In this document: positions 1 through 5,602 of the stretch, one piece after another
How positions within the stretch are numbered: the first letter of the stretch is position 1
Layout of the letters: each line of letters opens with the position of its first letter
Source of the DNA: DASPKA01 sp035628335
GTDB taxonomy: Bacteria; Patescibacteriota; Doudnabacteria; UBA920
Assembly: GCA_035628335.1 (NCBI GenBank)
Contig: DASPKA010000040.1
Span: 1 to 7,509 of the forward strand
DNA length: 7,509 bases
Direction of reading: 5' to 3'
The notes under the pieces: generated by a model
What the model was told of the DNA's origin: nothing
What the model saw: only the letters and a program-made list of their open reading frames with translations
Database searches by the model: none
Program-made: the position numbers and the translations under genes

Positions 1-751
1 ATTGAAACACATCCCCGCCATACTGACCAAACTGACCACCACATCTTTCTTGACGCTCTATAGTTAAAAGAATCTTACTGAATTCTTTTAAGGAGTTTCT
101 GTAACTTCCTTCCTCACCAACTTGAGGGAACTCCTTAGGCAAGGGAAATGCTTTGGTTAAAGCTTCACTAGACACCACAGCGGACTGCGGACCGCTGCCT
201 ACTGCCAAAAACGGAGTCTCAAAGCTTGCTCCTTTTTTCTTCATTTCTGCTTTCATTATCCTTGACTCACGCTTCACGTCTCTCCTGAGCGACGAAAAAA
301 ACAACAACGAAAGCCGTTTGTTCGTCAAAATGGATGATAGTAAAGGTTTAAGGCTATCGAGTGCTGGCAACGCCTGCTCCTGTGTAGGCACAAAACCTTC
401 TTCAGCTTTGAACCGTGCAAAACGCTGTTTTCTGTTTAAGCCAGGACTTAACAGAGAGTGAAGGTCCGGGTTGCTTTTTACCAAAACAAAAAACCTCGAA
501 ACATTCGGTCCTCGAAGCCTGTCTACCCATGAGGCAAGGATTTCTACTTCTTCGCGTTCATACTCATTTACTCTTACCCGTTCTTTCTCGAAATCAAGCA
601 ACTCTTCAACCGCTTCTGATAACTCATCTTGTGTGGCATCATTCTCCAAACCATACTTTTCATTTATCCTTTCAGCGAGTTGGGCCTTTACCTTTTTTGG
701 GTCGCTTTGTTCTGTATAAAAATTTCCTATTTCTTTTTCTGTTTTAGCCAT
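1..751 (-). CDS. N-terminal part of a probable FAD/NAD(P)-binding oxidoreductase, cut by the window edge
   Basis: An uninterrupted frame of 250 codons reads from ATG at 751 to the left edge without a stop; the C-terminus lies outside the window. Residues 1-175 are charged and mostly helical and I do not recognise them. Residues 180-190 form a strand plus GxGxxS loop (FLAVGSGPQSA). About 40 residues later comes a second strand ending in an acidic residue (ILLTIER, Glu232), followed by CGGQFGQ (237-243). That order (glycine-rich loop, acidic residue, GGQF) is what the N-terminal dinucleotide-binding fold of flavin-dependent oxidoreductases and monooxygenases shows. The substrate cannot be told. 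There is no Shine-Dalgarno sequence before the ATG, but an extended -10 box lies 10-18 bases upstream, so the mRNA may be leaderless. The long front extension before the Rossmann fold is unusual. Coding status is well supported; the flavoprotein call is moderate. Confidence 0.8.
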   Translation of the reverse strand, partial: MAKTEKEIGNFYTEQSDPKKVKAQLAERINEKYGLENDATQDELSEAVEELLDFEKERVRVNEYEREEVEILASWVDRLRGPNVSRFFVLVKSNPDLHSLLSPGLNRKQRFARFKAEEGFVPTQEQALPALDSLKPLLSSILTNKRLSLLFFSSLRRDVKRESRIMKAEMKKKGASFETPFLAVGSGPQSAVVSSEALTKAFPLPKEFPQVGEEGSYRNSLKEFSKILLTIERQERCGGQFGQYGGDVFQ

Positions 752-760
752 TATAAAAGT

Positions 761-769
761 ATTATACCA
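761..769 (-). promoter_or_regulatory. Extended -10 promoter of the partial flavoprotein-like gene
   Basis: The minus strand reads TGGTATAAT, a perfect extended -10 element (TGn plus TATAAT). I see no good -35 box at 16-18 bp, which extended -10 promoters can do without. Normal spacing puts the transcription start near 754-755, only 3-4 bases before the ATG at 751. The element sits in the 29-bp gap after the Nudix stop, so the downstream gene can be expressed independently of the Nudix gene. Confidence 0.6.
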
Positions 770-780
770 TAAATGTTCTT

Positions 781-1311
781 TTATATGGCTTTAGACAAAA
801 TTTCACTACGAATTGGTACATCATACATACCCTCAACTGTATTCCGGTAAATTATCACTGAGAAATGCTTGTTCGTGTCCCAGTTATACTCTTCCCACAA
901 CTTAAGCATAGTGCGAGCTGTAGGGATAATCTCCCTTTCAAAAACTCTATCAACAGATATCTTTTCTAAGACACCCTCAGTACATGAGGGAATGTCGATA
1001 AAATCATATATGCCAAAATACTGGCGTATGAGCTTCACGCCGTTGTTTGCAATAACCCCAATGCTTGCAAAGTGAGTCAAGGGAACTTCAAGACCTGCCT
1101 CTTCTTTTAGTTCACGAGTAGCGCACTGGTCAATTTCTTCCCCCAGCTCTACCTTGCCCCCAAGCCCCGTATACAAACCTGGGGCAAATTTTTTCCACTC
1201 TGCTCGCTTGAGCATAAGCAAAAACCTAGGTTGTCTTGAATCTATAAGAAAAATAGTTGTAAACTTCTCAGTTGCATTTCTTAAACTTGTAATATCTTCA
1301 TCTGAAACCAT
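781..1311 (-). CDS. Nudix hydrolase, possibly MTH1/MutX-like (oxidised nucleotide sanitation)
   Basis: This 176-aa protein carries a perfect Nudix box (GX5EX7REUXEEXGU): Gly52, Glu58, Arg66-Glu67, Leu68, Glu70-Glu71, Gly73-Leu74. The glutamates bind the divalent metals that cleave a nucleoside diphosphate linked to another group. The stretch before the box (GLYTGLGGKVE) resembles the WNGFGGKV segment of MTH1/MutX 8-oxo-dGTPases, so removal of oxidised dNTPs is a reasonable guess. Nudix substrates cannot be assigned securely from the box alone. The length is usual for the family. The start follows the stop of the DUF883-like gene by 12 bases and has only a weak, distant GGTGA as ribosome site, so translation may depend on the upstream gene in the same transcript. 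Confidence 0.92.
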   Translation of the reverse strand: MVSDEDITSLRNATEKFTTIFLIDSRQPRFLLMLKRAEWKKFAPGLYTGLGGKVELGEEIDQCATRELKEEAGLEVPLTHFASIGVIANNGVKLIRQYFGIYDFIDIPSCTEGVLEKISVDRVFEREIIPTARTMLKLWEEYNWDTNKHFSVIIYRNTVEGMYDVPIRSEILSKAI

Positions 1312-1323
1312 GATTTCAGTATA

Positions 1324-1617
1324 TCACCTATCCTCATGGGCGTGACTTACACAGCTAATAACCCAACCTAGAAAAAGCGCCCCTGCAGCAGTCCAGGCTA
1401 CAGATTGCCAGGGGTTATGCCGTACATACCAATCTGCATTCTTGTATACGTCCTTACCTTTTTCTCGAAGATCATCTCCTGTTTCCCTCAACTGATCCCA
1501 GCTTTTATGCACCGCTTCTTTAGCACCTTCTTGCGCCCTCGAATTGATCTTACTCGTGAGAGCTTCAATTTGTCTTTTAAGATCAGCTATTTCTTCTGCC
1601 GTAGTTTTTTCAAACAT
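1324..1617 (-). CDS. DUF883 / ElaB-YqjD-like membrane-anchored protein
   Basis: The protein is 97 aa from the Met at 1617. This start is preferred over longer in-frame versions because GGAGA (1626-1630) sits 8 bases upstream; the longer forms lack a ribosome site. Residues 5-60 are a charged amphipathic helix rich in Glu, Lys and Arg, likely coiled coil. Residues 64-70 read YVRHNPW, and 72-90 are a single C-terminal transmembrane segment ending in a short polar tail. This architecture (long helix, R-x-N-P-W, TM helix near the C-terminus) is typical of the DUF883/ElaB/YqjD family, whose E. coli members are inner-membrane proteins reported to bind ribosomes in stationary phase. Family membership is likely; the ribosome role is transferred from distant homologues. 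It is probably cotranscribed with the Nudix gene 12 bases downstream. Confidence 0.82.
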   Translation of the reverse strand: MFEKTTAEEIADLKRQIEALTSKINSRAQEGAKEAVHKSWDQLRETGDDLREKGKDVYKNADWYVRHNPWQSVAWTAAGALFLGWVISCVSHAHEDR

Positions 1618-1677
1618 AAAAAATTTCTCCATAATATTAATGTGTATACTAAATCCTAAAAAACTTACATGAATGAA

Positions 1678-1712
1678 ATATGAGAGCAAGCCTAACTGGC
1701 GTGCTCTCATAT
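1678..1712 (-). terminator. Strong intergenic hairpin, possible terminator of the secreted-protein gene
   Basis: A perfect inverted repeat ATATGAGAGC / GCTCTCATAT pairs 1678-1687 with 1703-1712. It continues inward through an A-T pair, one mismatch and three G-C pairs to a five-base loop (TAACT). It begins 14 bases after the stop codon of the secreted-protein gene. On the minus strand the stem is followed by ATATTTCATTC, which is not a clean T-run, so termination may be partial; an mRNA-stabilising or processing hairpin between two cotranscribed genes is the alternative. Confidence 0.5.
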
Positions 1713-1726
1713 ATTGCTGGATTTTA

Positions 1727-2080
1727 TCACCATCGATTGTTTACAGTGACCACTGTTTTTGGGCGGCGATACTCGTACTGTGGCGGTAGGCCGCTATAAT
1801 TCCGGTACCCATAATAACCCGAAGTAACTCTAGGGCTCGTATATATCACAGGTGGTGGATAATACACGGGGATATAGGTACCCCATGAACCATACGAAAC
1901 CTGTACTACAATAGGTCCAGAAACTACTGTTACGCCAATTGACGGATAGCCAGTTGCAACGACAACCCTGGTGTCATAGCAATTCCGCCTATGGAAATGC
2001 TGCGCGTTAACAGATGCAGAAAGAAACAGCAGACACGCTCCCAAAAGTGCGATGTTTGCAAACAAAGATCTCAGTTTCAT
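1727..2080 (-). CDS. Small secreted or periplasm-type Tyr/Pro-rich protein, unknown function
   Basis: I chose the Met at 2080, which has a strong ribosome site AAGGAGGG (2085-2092). A start 17 codons further upstream (2131) would bury the signal peptide and has no such site. The 117-aa product begins with a classical signal peptide: positive MKLR, hydrophobic core 6-22, and probable signal peptidase I cleavage after Ala26 (SVNA/Q). A Cys at 16 lies inside the hydrophobic core and does not make a convincing lipobox. The mature ~91 residues start with a His/Arg-rich patch (QHFHRR), then alternating Val/Ile beta-type segments (39-63), then a Tyr/Pro/Gly-rich stretch (64-106, including PVYYPPP), and end in VTVNNRW. 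It is probably extracytoplasmic and beta-rich or partly disordered. I do not recognise the family. Confidence 0.85.
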   Translation of the reverse strand: MKLRSLFANIALLGACLLFLSASVNAQHFHRRNCYDTRVVVATGYPSIGVTVVSGPIVVQVSYGSWGTYIPVYYPPPVIYTSPRVTSGYYGYRNYSGLPPQYEYRRPKTVVTVNNRW

Positions 2081-2174
2081 TTTTCCCTCCTTGAAATTCA
2101 ATGTCCATTTCTCAATACCAGACTCTTGCATGGTATTTCAAAAGCGTGAAGGAAAAATTAATCTTTTATAATTG

Positions 2175-4004
2175 CTAAATTTTCAGTTGTGAAAGTGGGC
2201 CTAAAACATGTAGTTCATTCATAGCACGCGTTAAAGCAACATACAGCAGGTCTCTGTTTACTCTGGCTCGCTGTTCAGCGAGCATGGGACCTAATGCTAC
2301 TGCTTGAGCAAACATTCCTTCGTTCACTCCCACAACACATACCACATCAAACTCAACACCCTGCGCTTCATTTATAGTAAGAACATGAATATTAGAAAAA
2401 TTTTCATGAAGATGATAATAAGGCGCCAGATTGTCTTCAGTTTTTGCCAGAATACCAACCAACACTCCCGAGTTTCTCGACACGACCTCTGTAATGTACG
2501 CGAGCTCCGCAGAAGCCTCTAGCACTTTTTCTGCAACTTGTGGACCGACTTTCATACCGGCTGGAATCTCCACAGGGAAACCTAGCCCTTGTATATACTC
2601 CATAATCTGACGGGTAGAACGGTAGTTCTTGTGGAGTATAACGGCACGATCCTCTAGAAACTCTTCCCCAACCGCACCCCAATCCCGCAACGTACAAAGC
2701 CGAGTCTGCTGAGCTAGGTCGCCCACGTACATAATCGAATTATTCTTCCTGTCTATACATTTTTTCAGCAAAGTAATCTGTTGAGGCAAAAAGTTTTGGA
2801 CTTCATCTAAAATCATACATCCATATACCAATGGAACTTTGTCTAAGCGACGCAATACCATACCCCCTTTCTTGGGGGAAAGTGACAGCTCTTCCTCAAA
2901 CAACCCCCCAGCTTCAGCAATGTAAATGTGAAGCAGCGCAGTAAGGTCAAACCTGTCTAAGGTGCGCTTGTGCTTTTGTTCTTCAAAGAGCCAAAAACTT
3001 TCTTCAGTAAATGTCTTTCTATATATTTCCTCCAATATCTTGTATGGATTTCCCGAGTACGATATATCCGGCAGCTGCTCCAAACTTTGATACTTCTGAA
3101 ATTCATATGCATCCTTCTGCGATTCGGTTGTTCCTGGGCGAACAATATACTCATATTCAAACAACTTAAGTTGTTCACGTGCCCAATCCTGGAATGTTGT
3201 AATTTGCACATTATGTATCCCTAATTGCGGCAATAACTGACCAAAATATGCTCTGGTAGACGCATCTTGTACAAAGATTATGCTTTTCCTTTGAGCGTAA
3301 TAGTCAGCGGTATCAGGTGATTGTATCAGGTACGCGGCACGGTGGAGAGCCAAGGTAGTTTTTCCCGAACCAGCAGGGCCAGAAATTAGAAAAGAACCCT
3401 GAGGCTCGGCACGTATAACCTTGTCTTGTGCTTTTTCCATCTGCTCAACAATCTCAGGAAGTATAAACGTTGACTTATGCTGGGAGAAGTATTCCTGAAA
3501 GATGAGTTCACGTGCGAACTCCGTACTCTCAGAAGTCATATACACAATTCTCCCGTCTGTAATCATATACTGCTCCTTTTCAAGCAGTACCCCTTTCTTG
3601 TTACCTACATCCTTTATCTCATAATCAAAACGACCCGGAGTCTCGAATCGAAGTACCGAAGCGGGAACCGTCCAGGAAAAGATATTTTCTTCAACAAATG
3701 CAAACTTGGCGAAATAAAAAGTTCGACTTTCCGTTTCACCGTCGAACCTGACTTTGCATTTCACGAAATATGGAGAAGGGTACAACCCCTGTAACGCTTC
3801 CTGTTTCCGTTCTGTTATGTTCAGCATTCGCTCCTTAAGAATGCGGTCGTCAGCGCGCATTTTGGGAGCATTATCCCTGAGGTCGGTCTCAAGTACGGTT
3901 GCTTTTTCTTGGAGTCCGACTAGGTGTCCAGTTATAGCGCCTTGCACACGGCTTACATCTGCTTTTGCAGTACCTAGCATTTTTTCTTTCATCTCTTCTG
4001 TCAT
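2175..4004 (-). CDS. HelD-like superfamily 1 (UvrD/Rep-type) helicase/ATPase
   Basis: The 609-aa protein has an N-terminal charged helical segment (about 1-72, likely coiled coil), a beta-rich part beginning SPYF (76-80), and then the SF1 motor. The motor motifs are Walker A GPAGSGKTT (209-217) followed by LALHRAAYL, Walker B ILDEVQ (398-403), motif III GDLAQQT (428-434), motif IV HKNYRST (458-464), motif V TINEAQGVEFD (543-553) and motif VI LYVALTRA (587-594). The coiled coil before the motor, the SPYF element and the GSGKT-ALHRAAYL signature are features of HelD, which binds RNA polymerase and uses ATP to strip it from DNA. At 609 aa it is shorter than typical HelD (about 700-770). No clear Shine-Dalgarno sequence precedes the start; Met5 or Met9 are alternatives. 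The stop is 94 bases from the next gene and the start is 67 bases after sodX. HelD function is inferred; an SF1 ATPase is certain. Confidence 0.93.
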   Translation of the reverse strand: MTEEMKEKMLGTAKADVSRVQGAITGHLVGLQEKATVLETDLRDNAPKMRADDRILKERMLNITERKQEALQGLYPSPYFVKCKVRFDGETESRTFYFAKFAFVEENIFSWTVPASVLRFETPGRFDYEIKDVGNKKGVLLEKEQYMITDGRIVYMTSESTEFARELIFQEYFSQHKSTFILPEIVEQMEKAQDKVIRAEPQGSFLISGPAGSGKTTLALHRAAYLIQSPDTADYYAQRKSIIFVQDASTRAYFGQLLPQLGIHNVQITTFQDWAREQLKLFEYEYIVRPGTTESQKDAYEFQKYQSLEQLPDISYSGNPYKILEEIYRKTFTEESFWLFEEQKHKRTLDRFDLTALLHIYIAEAGGLFEEELSLSPKKGGMVLRRLDKVPLVYGCMILDEVQNFLPQQITLLKKCIDRKNNSIMYVGDLAQQTRLCTLRDWGAVGEEFLEDRAVILHKNYRSTRQIMEYIQGLGFPVEIPAGMKVGPQVAEKVLEASAELAYITEVVSRNSGVLVGILAKTEDNLAPYYHLHENFSNIHVLTINEAQGVEFDVVCVVGVNEGMFAQAVALGPMLAEQRARVNRDLLYVALTRAMNELHVLGPLSQLKI

Positions 4005-4071
4005 AAAGAAAATAGTAGCAAAACTTCGTTACTTTTTCAATTTGTATAACATTAATACAATTGGTATAAAA

Positions 4072-4344
4072 TTACACAAATACACGACCAATAAAAGTGT
4101 TTTTTGAAAGTGGGCCAAAGTGCTGGGAATCATATGTGCTACTGACGTTATCTCCAGCAAGTACAAACAAACCGTTTTCAATATTAACAATTCGCTTTAC
4201 AAAAATTTTTCCCTTGTAGCGAAACGCAACGATATGTCCGACTTTATATTTCAAAAAAGGGTAGTTCAGGAGCACTACCCTTTGTTTATTTCGTATAGTC
4301 GGCTCCATAGAGTGGCCAACGATTGTTAGAATTCTGGCAACCAT
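4072..4344 (-). CDS. sodX: Nickel-type superoxide dismutase maturation protease (S26 family)
   Basis: This 90-aa protein is a minimal S24/S26 signal-peptidase-like protease. The nucleophile is Ser12 in GHSMEPTI, the general base is Lys50 in FVKRIV, and the conserved GDN (64-66) with DSQHFGPL (72-79) follows. There is no N-terminal membrane segment, unlike true signal peptidases, so it should be cytoplasmic. SodX-type proteases remove the propeptide of Ni-SOD so that His1 becomes the free N-terminus needed to bind nickel. The gene overlaps the end of sodN by 19 bases, and its ribosome site (AAAGGAAAAGG) is inside sodN, so the two are translationally coupled. The pairing makes the assignment firm. 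Confidence 0.95.
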   Translation of the reverse strand: MVARILTIVGHSMEPTIRNKQRVVLLNYPFLKYKVGHIVAFRYKGKIFVKRIVNIENGLFVLAGDNVSSTYDSQHFGPLSKNTFIGRVFV

Positions 4345-4820
4345 ACCTTTTCCTTTGGGTTCATGGGATACGTCACTTCTTTTACGATAATGCCCTTAGT
4401 TTCCCAAAAAATTTTCGTGAACTCATTGACTTTTGCAAGCATCTGCAAGGCATATTCCCGAGAGGTGGTTTGCTTGCATTTCGACCCCAGCTTCAATATC
4501 TCATTTACCAATCCGTGCAATTGTGGATATTTTTCAAAGTGCTCTGATTTAAAGTAGTCGCCCCATATTACCCGCAGTTCATGCTTCACTTTTTCAGCAT
4601 GATCTTCTTTTATCTCAACCGCACGGGCCAAATTCTGCAAGCTCTCAGCGTCGACATGACCATGATCAGAAAAATCTTTGATTACGTCCATCATACGTAT
4701 TACCGTAAGAGCGGCTAATTGTGCCGAGTAGGGGTCGTAAATCCCACAAGGCAAGTCACAATGTGCGTACGCAATCTCACTCCCTGTAGTTTTTTCTAAA
4801 ATTTGTAGTAGCTTTTGCAT
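4326..4820 (-). CDS. sodN: Nickel superoxide dismutase precursor
   Basis: This enzyme converts superoxide to oxygen and hydrogen peroxide with a nickel centre. After a 19-residue leader the sequence reads HCDLPCGIYDP (20-30). This is the nickel hook, with mature His1, Cys2 and Cys6 as ligands, Pro5 and Gly7 shaping the loop, and Tyr9 over the active site. Cleavage is expected between Ala19 and His20 by the neighbouring protease. The body keeps the family signature WGDYFKSEHFEKYPQLH (86-102) and IFWETK (137-142). The precursor is 164 aa, and about 22 residues follow the FWETK block, where actinobacterial Ni-SOD ends, so there is a C-terminal extension (ending KVWLPEF). The leader is short and has no export signal, so the enzyme is cytoplasmic. 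A TATAAT box lies 30 bases upstream; the ribosome site is weak. Confidence 0.97.
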   Translation of the reverse strand: MQKLLQILEKTTGSEIAYAHCDLPCGIYDPYSAQLAALTVIRMMDVIKDFSDHGHVDAESLQNLARAVEIKEDHAEKVKHELRVIWGDYFKSEHFEKYPQLHGLVNEILKLGSKCKQTTSREYALQMLAKVNEFTKIFWETKGIIVKEVTYPMNPKEKVWLPEF

Positions 4821-4849
4821 GTTTCAACTCTTTACTTATATGTAACTGT

Positions 4850-4855
4850 ATTATA
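4850..4855 (-). promoter_or_regulatory. -10 box of the sodN-sodX operon
   Basis: The minus strand has a perfect TATAAT here, giving a predicted start near 4843 and a leader of about 22 bases before the sodN ATG. The -35 region falls in the T-rich tail of the preceding terminator (4872-4879, TTTTTT/TTTTAT) and is weak, which suggests low basal activity or help from an activator. I see no recognisable operator for a nickel regulator. Confidence 0.5.
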
Positions 4856-4870
4856 GTCGAATATACGGAA

Positions 4871-4906
4871 AATAAAAAACCGAAGAGAGAATTACTCTCC
4901 TCGGTT
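4871..4906 (-). terminator. Rho-independent terminator of the heme-oxygenase-like gene
   Basis: On the minus strand a stem of 12 positions with one mismatch (arms 4895-4906 and 4878-4889, core ACCGAGGAGAG / CTCTCTTCGGT) has a five-base loop and is followed by TTTTTTATT. The gene's TAA stop lies in the loop, so the last codons form the first arm. This closes the 4892-5461 unit before the sodN promoter and makes sodN-sodX a separate operon. Confidence 0.85.
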
Positions 4907-5461
4907 CAAGAGTGCCTGCTGGTAGAACTCCAGCCGCAAAGCGTAGTAACGCGTGAGCACCTTTTCGCTTAACACGAATATAGAGACTAGACCCGCGTGC
5001 ACGTGGTCCAACTCCAAGTGTCGTTCGTAGAAGTACCGAAGCCAGTCCGGAAGTTTCAGTCCGGAGTTAAGGATCTTGTGAAAAATCCCGCTAAGCTCCT
5101 CCTCGCGCGACACCACTGTGTCGAACTGCCAGCGGTGTGGGTTGAGCGTGACTTCTCTAACGTACGATTCTCCAAGCTTCACAAGCTCGGGGTACTTCAG
5201 AAGCCACCCCTCCTCTACCAGGAAGTGGCAAAGAAATTCAGCATGGTCAGCCTTACGACCATAGCTGCCGAACTGAAGATTGTCAGTGTTAAGCTCTTCC
5301 AGTGAAAGCTTATGGATACGCGGGTTTGCCAAGTTGCCCTGACTTGAATTTCGCAAACACTCTGCAAACTCCAACGCGCAGTAGTAACTGACAATAGCAA
5401 GTTTTTCAGGGTTAACTTCTGCCCAGTTCAGGGCTAGAATTTTGTTTACTAATTCTCTCAT
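4892..5461 (-). CDS. Heme-oxygenase-fold protein, DUF3050-like, possible diiron oxidase
   Basis: The start at 5461 has an excellent ribosome site (GAGGAGG, 5467-5473, five-base spacing). A longer frame to 5671 would run antisense into the trmB-like gene and is rejected. The 189-aa product appears all-helical. Three clusters of metal-ligand-type residues stand out: LSLEELNTD (52-60) with Glu55/Glu56, KADHAEFL (70-77) with His73, and RYFYERHLELDHVHAG (142-157) with His148, Asp152 and His155. The last block closely resembles the RHIExDG-HHGP block I associate with DUF3050, a heme-oxygenase-like family. The order (Glu, then His, then His-x3-Asp-x2-His) resembles heme-oxygenase-like diiron oxidases such as UndA or CADD. 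The reaction and substrate are unknown. It is transcribed divergently from the TrmB-like regulator, which may control it. Coding is certain; fold is likely; diiron chemistry is an inference. Confidence 0.85.
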   Translation of the reverse strand: MRELVNKILALNWAEVNPEKLAIVSYYCALEFAECLRNSSQGNLANPRIHKLSLEELNTDNLQFGSYGRKADHAEFLCHFLVEEGWLLKYPELVKLGESYVREVTLNPHRWQFDTVVSREEELSGIFHKILNSGLKLPDWLRYFYERHLELDHVHAGLVSIFVLSEKVLTRYYALRLEFYQQALLNRGE

Positions 5462-5598
5462 GATTTCCTCCTCGTTAGGTTGATTTCTAAGTTTACCTGA
5501 ATATTTGGTTTTTATCATTTTTTTTGATATACAATTGCTAAATATATAAAAAAAGGTATTATATATAAGGAAATAATGTTGACTAATCATTCGACAAA
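5462..5598. promoter_or_regulatory. AT-rich divergent promoter region between the heme-oxygenase-like gene and the regulator
   Basis: This 137-bp gap must hold promoters for both directions. Towards the regulator, TTGCTA (5535-5540) and TATTAT (5557-5562) with a 16-bp spacer make a plausible promoter starting near 5569. Two copies of ATATATAA (5542-5549 and 5561-5568) lie 19 bp apart, about two helical turns, and could be half-sites for a regulator, but in such AT-rich DNA this may be chance. No convincing minus-strand promoter is visible. The minus-strand ribosome site GAGGAGG is at 5467-5473. Confidence 0.4.
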
Positions 5599-5602
5599 AT
5601 GA
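5576..5602 (+). CDS. Eight-codon upstream ORF coupled to the TrmB-like gene by an ATGA overlap
   Basis: An ATG at 5576, preceded by AAGGA (5568-5572), opens a frame MLTNHSTK followed by TGA. That TGA shares ATGA (5599-5602) with the start codon of the regulator, the classic geometry of translational coupling. The regulator itself has no ribosome site directly upstream of its ATG, so ribosomes ending on this short frame may re-initiate there. It may equally be a chance frame; only the ribosome site and the exact overlap support it. Confidence 0.4.
   Translation: MLTNHSTK

Noticed and set aside
153..747. Three overlapping plus-strand ORFs of 82-110 aa in the first 750 bases
   Set aside because: They are antisense to a continuous 250-codon minus-strand frame with an ATG, a promoter and a recognisable Rossmann motif; the plus-strand products are Ser/Phe/Leu-rich without motifs.
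2081..2131. Start of the secreted protein at 2131
   Set aside because: It would place 17 polar residues before the signal peptide and lacks a ribosome site; the start at 2080 has AAGGAGGG.
4042..4060. Inverted repeat TTGTAT-N7-ATACAA between sodX and the helicase gene as an operator
   Set aside because: A 6-bp arm repeat is expected by chance more than once in a window of this size and AT content.
5529..5543. Shared words ATACAATTGSTA (4055, 5529) and AATTGCTAAAT (2170, 5533) as a common regulatory site
   Set aside because: Matches of 11-12 bases between AT-rich gaps are expected by chance in 7.5 kb, and their positions relative to genes differ.
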